From the NCBI RefSeq assembly GCF_000003815.2, contig NC_049981.1, forward strand, positions 20,076,789 through 20,140,788: a stretch of 64,000 bases of DNA, read 5' to 3'. How positions within the stretch are numbered: the stretch's first letter is position 1; every line of letters begins with the position of its first letter. The stretch is from Branchiostoma floridae (lineage: Eukaryota > Chordata > Leptocardii > Amphioxiformes > Branchiostomatidae). The position numbers and the translations under genes were made by a program. The notes below the pieces were generated by a model. The model ran no database searches. It was not told where the DNA came from and saw only the letters and a list, made by a program, of their open reading frames with translations. This document shows, piece by piece, positions 19,001 through 28,717 of the stretch.

Positions 19001-21482
19001 GCAAGAAATACTTGAGGTGTACTCACATGGTTCTTTTGCGGATGTAGACAACTGAGATGATGAGTACACCAATTGCAATGGGGATGGTGACCGCTAGGGC
19101 CACAACTGTCCCGTGGTTCATCCCAGAAGTCTGTCCATTCTGGTCTTGTTGCTGAGTTGTTTCTTGCATCACTGGTGTACTCTCTGCAGCTGTGTTAGTG
19201 GGCCCTACATCAGGTTTTGTTGCTGTGCTGTCCTTGCTGGTGGTAGAGAAGACCGTTGTAGTGCTTCTTGTCGTTGGCGCTGGAGGCTCTGTACTTGGGG
19301 TTCCGGATTGCTCAGTAATAGTGGGTGTAGTTTTTCCCTGTGTAGTTTCAGAAGCAATAGTGCTACTTTTGCCCTGTGTTGTTTCAGAAGCAGCAGTGCT
19401 AGTCTTGTCCTGTGTAGTTTCAGAAGCGGCATGGGTTGTTTCGCCCACCGTAGTTTCAGAAGCGGGAGTGGTTGTTTCGGCCACCGTAGTTTCAGAAGTG
19501 GCATGGGTTGTTTCGCCCACCGTAATTTCAGAAGCGGGAGTGGTTATTTCGCCCACCGTAGTTTCAGAAGAGGGAGTGGTTATTTCGGCAACCGTGGTTG
19601 CAGAAGCGACGGTGGTAGTGATGTTCACCGTAGTTTCGGAAGCGGTAGTGCTGCCTTCCACAGATTCAGGCGTAGTTGGGGAGGTGGAACTGTTGGTTTC
19701 TGCCGTTGCCGTGGTAACAGGGGGCTGCCCTGTCGTGCTTTGTGAAGTGTCGTTTGTCTCTGCCGAAGTCGAGACTGGTGATGTTGTCGAAGAGCCTGTA
19801 GTCTGGACTGTGGGTTGAGGCGTGGCGGAGGGGGTTGTAGATTCAGGCGTGGTGTTAGCAAGAACAGGTGTGGTGACTGCGGCAGTTACTGTTGTCGGGG
19901 AAGCGTCGGTGACATTTGGAGTGATAGTTTTACTGGTTGTAGCGGCAGACGTAAAAGCGGTCGTTTCAACCACAGCGGTGCTTCCCTCTGGAGTCGTTGG
20001 TGTTTCCGTGGTGGTTTGTAGAGCTTCTGTCGTTAGTGAAGTTTCAGTAGTTTCGTTGGCTTCTGAAGTAGTCGCGCCGTTAATGGGTGTTGTGGCTATG
20101 GTTGTTAGGGATAGTGTGGTGTGTGAGAGAGTAGAGGGAACACTGGTAGTGTCATTGTCAGGAGTGTTGGATGGAGGAACGGTTGTAGACATCGGAGAAG
20201 ATTCATTAGTGTTAGGTGTAGTTTGGAGCTGTGTGCTGGAGGCTGCAGTACTGCCAGTGGGTGTGCTTGGTGCTGTGGCAGGGTGTGGAATGCCTGTATC
20301 TGAAGTATTGGTTGCTGTAACGACAGGTAGTGTGTTGGTGGTTGCTGTAGCGTCATGTGGTGTAGCAGTAGCTGTAACGGGTTGAGAAGTGGCTGTAGTG
20401 CGTGAAACTGTTGAAGTAGTAAGAGAAGTGCTAGACGCGCTTGTAGGTCCTGCACTGGCAGTAGTAGAGGTGTTATTGCCGTCTGCTGTTGTGTCGTTTC
20501 CATCTCCGGTAGGTGGTAACGACGTGGTATGGGCCTTTGAAGATGTTGCAGTTGTGGTGTATGGTGATATTGCACCCCCTGCCTCAGTAGAAGTCGCAAT
20601 GTCCGTGGTACTCGTGCCTGGAATAACATACCACACTGGTTATTTCTCTCTATGGTTATCTAAAGGTACCAACCCCAAATTATGTCAATATAATTTTTAA
20701 ATACGACAGGTGTAAACTGCAGTAGTGCTGAAAAGAAACGCCAGGAGAGTAAAATCCTAATTTTACCAATTACGGTACTCATATACCTTCCCCCTACCCC
20801 CACACGGCCTGGAGGTGAAGGGACCAGGTAGCTAGGTAGGTACATACCGAAAACCATCAGTACGTGACTTCCTTCTGCCATATCTAATCATATCGCCTAG
20901 CCACACGCGCACTGACTGACTTTTCAAAGCTTGAATGTAGGACAATGACCAGAGTACGAAGTGATATTACGCGTACGTACTACCAACCATGCTGTATGGT
21001 ATGGTATGTACGAATCATATACACTGACAACTGTCAACAATAAAGATTTCCATGTTCATATAAAACTCAGAACAGCGACCTGTGTAATGTTCAAGCTTCG
21101 GTTTCTAGGTAGATGACGTGCCCATCTGAACCTAATAACAAATGACCCGACATATATATGGCTCGCACTGAAATACAACATGTTTTTCCGTGCCCTAATT
21201 AATTCACTTCTGGATTTACGTGTTGAAACCGTATACAAGTTCGTCGTTTTCCTCTCCACACAGCCCGTGAGCCATAGATAACGTACCGTCCTCGAGAATA
21301 TCATTGACAAAGATCTATACTAACGTTAGTATTACAAAATATTATCCCAAGCACATGACCCACTGTAGATCGGCACCAAAATGGCGGAACTTGTTTTATA
21401 ACAGCTGTAAGAAAAGCTACACCGTACCTGTGATCGTCAGATGCGCTCCGAACACCACAATGACAATAAAAACAGCTTTCAT
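13028..21482 (-). CDS. Ser/Thr-rich transmembrane mucin, four coding exons
   Basis: Exons in order: 21482-21428, 20617-19027, 13479-13404 and 13066-13028, with phases 1, 2 and 0 all agreeing; product 586 aa. Residues 1-18 are a signal peptide (MKAVFIVIVVFGAHLTIT). Residues 19 to about 515 are an extracellular stretch dominated by Thr, Ser, Ala and Pro, expected to be heavily O-glycosylated, with a block of 12-residue repeats of the type SETTVGETTHAA. A hydrophobic span (about 522-544, TVVALAVTIPIAIGVLI) is followed by the stop-transfer RKR. The 42-residue tail has NPVY (569-572), YSML (575-578) and a DDPY terminus. NPxY and YxxPhi are known clathrin-adaptor motifs; an endocytic or signalling role is inference. 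No EGF, SEA or other folded domain is seen. No specific mucin orthologue is recognised. Confidence 0.88.
13404..13479 (-). CDS. Mucin exon 3 (cytoplasmic tail, NPVY)
   Basis: Bounded by acceptor gttttgcag and donor gtaagt. Its first G completes the Met codon begun by exon 2 (AT|G). The 25 following codons start GRSHRGY and end NNPVYDR. Both flanking splice sites and both phases fit. Confidence 0.85.
14141..14248. repeat. 108-bp direct repeat, copy 1 (LTR-like)
   Basis: The sequence from gattcccaatgatatcac to aatcatgagccg is repeated essentially exactly at 17493-17600, 3352 bp away in the same orientation. Sequence beyond the right boundary of both copies remains weakly similar. The layout resembles the ends of a non-autonomous LTR element, but no TG..CA ends, primer-binding site or pol ORF were identified. 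Confidence 0.75.
15397..15775. repeat. Tandem array, six units of 62 or about 79 bp
   Basis: Units begin cagctcctgtc(g/a)ggctgat and include gcactaacccggcgttctc followed by tcctcccc. Two size classes exist: about 62 bp, or about 79 bp with an extra block like ggggcgggtcgcag. It is GC-rich and lies inside the TTAA-flanked element. Each unit boundary reads pyrimidine tract plus cag, resembling a splice acceptor on the plus strand. Confidence 0.85.
15882..16258. repeat. 59-bp tandem array, about six units
   Basis: Unit starts at 15882, 15941 and 16000 give an exact 59-bp period. Each unit carries tgtcggacagcggcaccgtc and then ggacggt, which forms the near-palindrome accgtcggacggt. The last two units are more divergent and of different length. 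Open frames on both strands here are repeat-driven, not genes. Confidence 0.9.
17434..17492. repeat. 59-bp direct repeat, copy 1
   Basis: From ggtcttctca to gggaatatattat, this is repeated at 18252-18310 with three or four mismatches in the same orientation. Copy 1 abuts the second 108-bp repeat directly. This suggests that the two blocks belong to one longer terminal sequence, of which other copies are partial. Confidence 0.75.
17493..17600. repeat. 108-bp direct repeat, copy 2 (LTR-like)
   Basis: Same sequence as 14141-14248. The preceding kilobase includes a purine-rich stretch (about 17280-17400, ggattgggaaaagggaatgg) that could be a polypurine tract ahead of a 3' LTR. No coding region for a retroelement lies between the copies. 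Confidence 0.75.
17769..18045 (+). mobile_element. LINE remnant (C-terminal end of reverse transcriptase ORF)
   Basis: The plus frame at about 17769-17920 encodes ASSQLVVPKPKRETFRRSIA followed by YRGPNVWNSLPPDTK. This is the characteristic C-terminal signature of Jockey/CR1-group LINE reverse transcriptases. The following sequence (17975-18033, with AATAAA-like caataaag) is shared with 5961-6017. The element is 5'-truncated, as usual for LINE copies. Confidence 0.75.
18252..18310. repeat. 59-bp direct repeat, copy 2
   Basis: A second copy of 17434-17492. It ends about 50 bp before the assembly gap, so what followed it may be lost in the gap. Confidence 0.75.
18361..18460. other. Assembly gap (100 N)
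   Basis: Exactly 100 undetermined bases, the usual placeholder for a gap of unknown size. Its position inside repeat-rich sequence explains the break, and the true length of the surrounding element may differ. Confidence 1.
19027..20617 (-). CDS. Mucin exon 2 (ectodomain and membrane span)
   Basis: The acceptor gttattccag and donor gtgagt bound 1591 nt of uninterrupted frame rich in Thr, Ser, Ala and Pro. It ends with the hydrophobic span and RKRT. The antisense frames are also open over long stretches, which is an artefact of the biased codons. Confidence 0.9.
19318..19640 (-). repeat. 36-bp coding repeats in the mucin ectodomain
   Basis: About nine units of 36 bp encode 12-residue repeats such as SETTVGETTHAA and SETTQGKTTPTI. 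The plus-strand unit begins gtagtttcagaagcgg. Two alternating subtypes (HAA/TPA endings) suggest duplication of a 24-residue pair. Copy number is likely to vary between alleles. Confidence 0.85.
20618..21427 (-). other. Mucin intron 1
   Basis: An 810-bp intron between the signal-peptide exon and the ectodomain exon. No other feature was seen apart from a C-rich patch near 20790. Confidence 0.6.
21428..21482 (-). CDS. Mucin exon 1 (signal peptide)
   Basis: The ATG at 21482-21480 starts 18 codons of hydrophobic leader (MKAVFIVIVVFGAHLTIT), ending in phase 1 at the donor acag|gtacgg. It is the only upstream ATG exon with a matching phase for the ectodomain acceptor. Confidence 0.85.
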
Positions 21483-24291
21483 GATGGCTACAGTTTACTT
21501 GGATCGCAGCAAGGGTCCAAATGTCTTCTCGTGTCCCTCGGGGGACAGCGTTGAGTGTTTCTGAGTGGCCCGTCTGTTCACCTGCTCACCTGTGAGTCAG
21601 AGGCGGACTGTACTTTGGTCATCGGACTTCCTCCGCAACGCAAGCAAGCAAACACACGTCACTCCGCAAATGTTTACCGTTAGGAGGTTGGGTACGTTCG
21701 GGTAAAGTAGAACAAAGGGGGAGGCTATAGATAGGATTGGGTTCCGTTCCTCTGGTATTAGATATGACCGAATCCTTTACTGGACCTGAAATAAGAGGCC
21801 CGGGTAGGGATTCGCGTCTGTATTATTTGTATAAGTAGGCGGGGAGATGTAAAGGATTGCGACAGCAAAAAGAAAATAACGATGTCCCGTTATTTCAATA
21901 GATGGTCAGATACAAAACGGCCTCTAATGTTACAGGATGTTGATCGGGTTTACTTAATGGGAAGTACAATTACAAAGTTCAACTTACGATTAATGACTTC
22001 TTTTATTGGGCCAAAAGCCGAAAAGGAAATGATTGCGAATTCGTGAACGACATGAGCACAGTGTTTCATTTTCATGCGTTAGATCATACTTGCATATTTT
22101 CAACATCCAGAGCAGAGACATATATGGCTTTATAGGGTACACGAAGCGTGATGTCTAATCTGTGGAGATTTTTCTTCCTGGAATTCGACTTGTACTTTTC
22201 ATGTTGTATGGCTCTACACGTTTCCCTTATTTCCAATTGGTGACAGCCTCTGGATTTAAACGGCGCAAAGATTTGCCTAAATATCACAAATATTGTTAAG
22301 ATGATTGAACTCATATAGTAACTGGCAGTAAAAAATCTGAACTTGAAGGTACGCCTTGTTTTCTAAGATAAAGGATTACAATTTGACTACGTTATGTGGG
22401 TTCGATTTGTTTTCATAACCGTCTTTATCACTTGCTCGTGGATCCATTTTGCAGGGTCCCTTGGATGCCTTCCATGAATTCAAGTCAATATAGCGTTACC
22501 GCGACTGGGAACCAATATCTGACTCCAAAGACCAGACTGATTGTTTTTAACATTCTTTGTTCCCTTCCTACCTTTCTCTCTTTCTTTAGGCCATCCAGTC
22601 AAGTTAGCTCAAATCAGTTCGTGGAGGATGCTACCCCGTGGTGGCGTCATTTATGAGAAATTAGAATCTATAACGCATAGTGAAACGTGGAGTGTATGAA
22701 TCAGGAATAGATGAAACCTTCTGTAGTTTGACACTTCGATGACAGAAACGATATGTGAAACCAATTAGCAAAACCATGGCTTGGATAGTACTTTTTGTAA
22801 GTTTTCTTGTGATTTCGGGTTCGGGTTTCATTATTGTTACGTTAGCATTGTTCGCGAGCTTTGACATAAACGTCTGTTATGACGAAATATTCTTAAGTCC
22901 AAAAATGAAAATAAAAAGAGTTTTTCAAATCAATTGCTGTTCTTGTACTAAAGGCAACCATGGTCCCCGACCCTCTTGATGAGGATGGGACTAGGTGAGA
23001 ATCACTTTTGACCTTCCGAAAGTAAGTTTGGTTGTATCAAAAAAGCTCAATTGGTCTCAAAAATAATCTATCCAATTCGCATTCGAACCACAAGTGAAAG
23101 GGACAACCGGTGGAACAAGTATAAACATTTGTAGGGGCCTAGGACAGACTCTACTAGGAAAACTCAAAAGGCTCGTAAGGTTTTTACAAGTTTATTTCGT
23201 AAAATGTTCTTTTGTGGGACTGGTTTTCAGCTTTTTCGCCGAATCAACACATAACTGTCCATAAATTTACTTATTGATGGACAAATTTTTTTTGCTGGCA
23301 ATCTACCATCGGTGCAGTCAGCACAAGTCGACGATCATGGATCAACAGCGGCCTCTAGCAATTCATTGAAGTACTGCGCTACAATGTTAGCTATTGTGTT
23401 TGTTGTACTGCATTAATATTTTTCACCGCTACATGGCGCTTTTGATCCAGTGCGCTTTTTCATACCAGGCGTTTTCACCGCTCTCATACTGAAGCAAAAA
23501 AAATATATGTCATAAATATAGGAGCGGGATTTCCTTGTTTCCTGTACAAAGAAAACATAATATCAAAAGAGAAAATATTGCCTTTGAGGTTCAAAGAAGA
23601 TGATGGAGGGGAAGGTGTAGTAACAAAGTGAGGTTAGCTAGACAGAGAGAAATAATCACAATAACAGTGACGTGGTTTGTCATATAATTCCCTCACTTTA
23701 TTTGTACATAAAGTTTGGAGTGTTAGCTGTTAAAAACATGAGTACAAAATATGTTATCTCCTTATGATTTTGTCTTTACATTTGTGTTGATAATAGCTTC
23801 AGGTAGATGGTCACAAAGAATAAAGTACAGTGTCCATGGTCAGGCTTGGACCAAGAATGATGCATAATACGTGTTGGATTCCCTTTACGTCACCTGAGAA
23901 AACATTTTTTTTAAATTTCTTTATTTCATTTCAATAAACATTACAAAGACATACAAAAGACATGTACCACAACGTGGATGGATACATACAGAGAAGGAAA
24001 GAAAACATACATTTCAGGGGAAAATGTAGCAGTAGTTGAGAAGATTTGGTGCCCCTAAAGAAGAAAATGGTAAGGACATAAATGTCAACAATGGAATCAG
24101 CTATTCAAATTTTCAACAGAGGCGCATATTAAGCACCTTCAGAATATTCTATGGAAGCCTGAGATACAAGCAGATGCCTGTTGGATATTGTGAAATAGTC
24201 TAGACAGGAATACCTGTGTTGAATGTTATCAAGTTATGACATAAATGGTATCTACAAATTCAACATTAATTTATGTATTTCATAATTAACA
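21483..24291. other. Intergenic region, mucin 5' flank to KCTD 3' end
   Basis: The region upstream of 21482 is the likely mucin promoter; no TATA box was obvious. A minus-strand poly(A) signal for the KCTD gene is likely at 23920-23925. A plus-strand ATG at 22776 with good context (aaaaccATGG) opens a 67-codon frame containing one hydrophobic segment, but no splice context or family supports it. Nothing else was recognised. Confidence 0.5.
23920..23925 (-). terminator. Candidate poly(A) signal for the KCTD gene
   Basis: AATAAA on the minus strand, about 370 bp past the KCTD stop codon, followed by an A/T-rich stretch. It is plausible by position; other candidates cannot be excluded. Confidence 0.4.
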
Positions 24292-25175
24292 TTAATGCTT
24301 GACAGATGAGGGTGTCAGAGGGTGGTTTCTTTTCCGCATGGCCTTCTTTGCTTCAAAGTACTTCTGTGCGCTGTCAGCGCCGGAGTCCTCTGACAGTGCG
24401 TCTATGGCCAGGCGAACGTGCTGTCCAAGGATGTAGAAGTCAGCATCCGCTTCCAACATGGCGGCCGTCACGTGAGAGTTCAGTAGAAGCTGTCCGTGTC
24501 TGGGTATACAACACAACAAAACAAAACAAAACAACACCATGTTACCGAGACAACTAATCACAGCAATGACAAAACATTTCTATATTCTATAATGACATAC
24601 AGTTCTAATCACATAATTTCCAGACATGTGGAAAATTAAGAGTCGAAAATAAAGTTGTCATTGACTATCACTTCAAGCCTATATAATATCATTGTTATCC
24701 CAGAACAGCATAACACTTTCAAGTATCTCAAATATTTACTCTTCTTCTTCTTTCACTGTGATGTCCAGCTACTCTACTCTACGTAGTCCATCCCCACATT
24801 GTGGGGAAATGATATTTTAAACTTTACCACAAGCTAAGCCAAGCGCAAGCGAGTCACTGTTTGTTGTCATCGGTACAGTTATCGGTCTGTAACGTTAACG
24901 TTACTGCTGTAGTATCAACTGCGATCGCTGTCTAATGAAAAGAAGCCACAAAGTTAACGTTATGTTTACCTGCCAAAATTAAGTAGAACTCTGAAAACCT
25001 CTGGGTCTCTGTCGATCTTGTAGACACCGTCAGCAGGCCTGGAGAAGCCAGAGTCTTCGGCAAGGAGTCTGTCGAGGAACTGGCTCTTGAGACGAGCCAG
25101 GGTGGTGCGGGTGGTCTCAAACATCGTCCCACCCACATTCAGTCGGACCCAGTCGGACTCTCCATCCTCCGCCAT
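24292..25175 (-). CDS. KCTD-type T1/BTB domain protein, two exons
   Basis: Exons 25175-24970 and 24499-24292 are joined in phase 2 (donor gtaaac, acceptor tataccca g) and give 137 aa. The start is the ATG at 25175 (MAEDGESDWVRL). The longer open frame upstream begins with GTG and is not a likely start. Residues 9 to about 95 form a T1 domain: WVRLNVGGTMFETTRTTL, then DGVYKIDRDPEVF and NFGRHGQLLLN, all typical of KCTD proteins. The C-terminus (about 95-137) is short and charged. T1 domains of this family assemble as oligomers and often bridge cullin-3 or GABA-B receptor partners; the partner here is unknown. At 137 aa it is shorter than most KCTDs and is nearly a bare T1 domain. Confidence 0.88.
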
Positions 25176-25178
25176 GTT
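25166..25178 (-). promoter_or_regulatory. YY1-like motif over the KCTD start codon
   Basis: The minus-strand run aacatggcggagg contains the YY1 core atggcgg overlapping the ATG, a common arrangement in animal housekeeping promoters. Assignment is by motif only. Confidence 0.35.
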
Positions 25179-25650
25179 TATCAACCTCGCCACTCATGTC
25201 CCTCCGCGGGGTCAGTAAACAATGTAGTGCCGTTGTGATAGAAAGAATTCATTTCACAAGTACAAAACACCCTAAAAATCACTGGAAGTGGTAAAGTTGA
25301 GACATTTCTGTGCAGAATTGATCATTATGTTGAGTTTTTGTCTTGTACCGTTACGCGGAGTAAGCTGCCTTTTATAGGTCAAGATTTCAGACAGAAATAG
25401 CCGTCCCAGAGGATGGCTGACCCACTTACTAAAGTGCGCTACCATTTGGCTTTATTAAGACTATTTAACCGTGGTGTTATATCCTCCAATCTATCAACAA
25501 GCATCTAACGTTATCTATTTATCTCAGCGTATCTCGATGGCTCATTAAAGGGACTGGCGTACACATATACGTTAGCATTTTGCTCGTGTAACTGATAGCT
25601 ATTCAGCACCAAGGATGTTGCCTTTGTACAACGGACGTAATTGTTCTACC

Positions 25651-25735
25651 ATGGACAGCACCAATGCGGGAGGGACAGGACCGGCTGACCTAGTGCCCAC
25701 TACTCTGGAAAGAACCGAAATCACTCAATCGTATG
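25651..25735 (+). CDS. Candidate divergent first exon, unidentified
   Basis: The ATG at 25651 has near-ideal context (ctaccATGGAC) and opens 28 codons (MDSTNAGGTGPADLVP...) to a donor-like tatg|gtcagt at 25735/25736. It lies about 480 bp from the KCTD start codon on the opposite strand, as in bidirectional promoters. No second exon was identified and the family is unknown. The frame closes a few codons past the donor. Confidence 0.3.
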
Positions 25736-28643
25736 GTCAGTAAGGCCACACCAATATAATGATCTGGTTCTGAGTTTATTTTTTTCTGATTTGGAGAAAA
25801 AGATTGCTTGCAACATTAATTTGACACCAAGGGCTGAAGAAGTACAAAATAATGTATTTTCATTCTACTTGTTTTTCCATCTATCATCAATATCAATGTA
25901 TCAAAACGTACAGGTTGGGATGTTTAGAGTCTGGTGACTATTATTGGTCCTGTGTTTACACCTGTGTCTATCACAGAATGCCAATTTCCCTCCTGTCCCT
26001 TACCTCTTTAATGTCATGAAAAACTGGGAACAACATGAAATCCAACTATTGTGTCAAAAGTCTCTTGGCTACTGACCAATTCCACCAAATCTGATCTAGG
26101 TGAATGTCTTCTTGCTTGTGTCGAGCCTTTGCAGCCTGGTGACAGGATGGCTCCACATACATCCGTCTTCCCTCATTGCCTGTTGTCTACTTTAAGGCCA
26201 GTGTCCTTATGAAAGGTGTCTATGTAGATTGTTGTTGCTCTCCCTCTTTTCATTTCTGAGAGTCCAAGGCACTAAGTCAGCTACAATTTCTTCTCTATTC
26301 CTAATGCTGAGTCCAGCAAACTTCAGGCTACTTGTCCAAATTCTATTGAGAGTTTTGCTAGACAATTTTGTCTTTTCATTGCTGATAAGATAATGAAGAA
26401 GTCCTCTTTAAAAGGAATGACAAAACATCATCATTTGCATCTGGATATAAGTTTTAATTCCAAATCTAGCAGTAAGAAAATACTCTATACACATGGTAAG
26501 TAGTCACATAAATATCAGAGGGCTTAAATCATGTAAGGCATCACTACAACCAACAAGTTCAAACCTGTAGGATACCAACACAACTTGTTGGTATTTATTC
26601 AAGATTTAGGAATGGACATGCTTAGTAAATTTACCATTTTATGGTAGTACTTTTTTTTCCATACACTCATTTTGACATTTCAAAGCACTCTGTAACATTT
26701 AGTAGAAAACAAAGGTATAATTCTTGGTATTAAGTCAATCATAAGATTAGAATAGCCAATTCTGCTGGTAAAACATATACATTGTAGTATGTTTCAAATT
26801 TCCTTACAAACTTTTTGAACTATCACTTGACAGTGATGTTGGGTATATCTTGGAGACAGGTACTGACTTGTCTGGGGATGCTTGCATGCATTGATGTGTA
26901 GCATTTGTTATTTTAACTTTTCCTGACTTTCGAAATTCTTTCTATCATTGGCCACTGTCAGATCAGCAATAAGATGCTAAAATTGCACAGTTTCACAACT
27001 TGCTGACTTGCACATTGGGTTAGAGGGAGTCACAGAAGCAGACTGAAGAATGAACTACAATGGATCAAAGAGTGAACTTTTGCTGACAAGAAAACATTAT
27101 TGTCTATTACAAATTAGGAAGTTCATTCTTAAATCTGCATTCCTGAGTTATCAACAACCACAACATTTGAGTTAATTTGCTTAGTATATAGTACACAAAA
27201 CGTAGGAGAGTTAAGATATTTTTTTCTTTCAGATACATATTGTAAGACTCTGCCTTGGACATACATTTGTATCAACAAGACAGGGTATATGTATATATAT
27301 AATCACAGCTATGTACAAATAATTGTATACACTTAGGTACCTTATTAAAGCGATACTTTACAATCATGTTCAGCCGCTAAAATGGCTGATAACATCTATG
27401 ATACATCTGTACAAGTTCCAATTCAAAGACAACAGTTTTCAAGACATGCCTATAGACAAGGTTGAAAAAGTCCGACGTCAAAAAAAATCACCAAGACAAG
27501 ACCACTAAGAAAACAAAAGTATGTAACAGGTAAACAGAAGGACAAAAGCAACAAAACAAAAGTTGTCCTTTCTCAAAATTCTACGAGGTATTTTGTGTCG
27601 TTGCTAAGAGGTTTTTTTTGCTTTGCTTCATTTTACTACTTAGGAACTTTTGATTGTTGATGCTTTTGAGTGGCTTGTGGCTATGTAACAACTGTTTTGA
27701 TTTGCAATGCTGTACTCTTCCCATAAGCTCGAGAATGTATCAAGAGCTTTTAGATGTTGAATATATCTGATGCATGAAAGTTTTGTGCAGAATGTGTACT
27801 GTGTTTCACATTTGAAATCCCACAAACAACAATGAGGATAGCTGCCAGTGGACTGTAAAGACATGCAATGAGACAGATGCTATGAGACCTTGAATGTCTA
27901 TTTCTAGTGGCAGTTGGAGGATACCCGTAAAGAGAGCAGAAATCGGTTGAAACAAACGGCTCGGATGCATTCCTGACGGCATGATTTAACAGGAATGCGC
28001 TTATAACACCAATACATGCACTAACATATAAGTGGGTAAGCAACGAAGCAAACCCAGAAACCAACATTGTAGATGGTCCTCCCAGGAAGAAGTGGAGACA
28101 ATGAATCAATTAAAATGCAAAAATTCTGTTGCTGACAAAAGCTACGCAAGTCTTAGACATATCTGAAATCAACCAAATGAATAAGCAACATAAATAGGCT
28201 TGTAAACACAGTCCATAAGTCATTTTAGCAGTACATTTTCAGAGTATAGGGCATTAGGGGCAACGTTATTACAGCCTCTCGTTAACACTCCATGCTTCAG
28301 CATTGGTTATAACTGCAGCCTGTTTTAGATATTTTGCTTTTCTTAAACACTTCTGGAAAAGCTTGGTTGTCATTAGAAGGTGGCCTTGTTCAGAGAAAAA
28401 TGCTCAGTAGCTTTGGCCATGAAATGATGAACATATCACAAAACTTTTGACAAAACATTAGGTTCTAAAACAACTTTCGAAGAAGGTGGGGTGTTGTAGG
28501 GGATACAAAGTAACTGGACATAAGAAGTGTATGCTGCACTGGTGACCCCATGTTGCCCCTTCTGAAAATAAGAGTATTGCTATGATACAGGACTTGGCAC
28601 TTGACAGTGAGAAGTAGCAGGAGTTGCAGCGGCACCACGGAGG
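25736..28643. other. Intergenic region, FAM149B1 3' side
   Basis: AT-rich. It presumably includes the FAM149B1 3'UTR at its right end. No clear AATAAA was found on the minus strand close to 28644. No coding exon, tRNA or recognisable transposon was seen. Confidence 0.5.
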
Positions 28644-28717
28644 TTATCTGACCAGACTGCCCAGCTTCCCTCGCCCACGTGCATACGGGTTGTTGCTGGG
28701 GCTCAACCCAGAGTGAC
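28644..28717 (-). CDS. FAM149B1: FAM149B1 exon 14 (last)
   Basis: Residues 618-640 (HSGLSPSNNPYARGRGKL...), stop TAA at 28644-28646. Its first two bases complete the Gly codon from exon 13. One other frame is open much longer but does not fit the phase. Confidence 0.85.

Noticed and set aside
19113-20385. Several 180-210-codon plus-strand frames opposite the mucin exon
   Set aside because: They arise from the reverse complement of Thr/Ser codon repeats; the composition is Val/Ser/Gly or Cys/Arg repeats, with no independent evidence.
22776-22979. Plus-strand 67-codon frame with a hydrophobic segment and good start context
   Set aside because: A single short ORF in intergenic AT-rich DNA, without a family, splice sites or poly(A) signal nearby. 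It is kept only as a remark in the intergenic entry.
25173-25193. Longer KCTD start giving six extra residues
   Set aside because: The upstream 'Met' is a GTG codon; the first in-frame ATG is at 25175.
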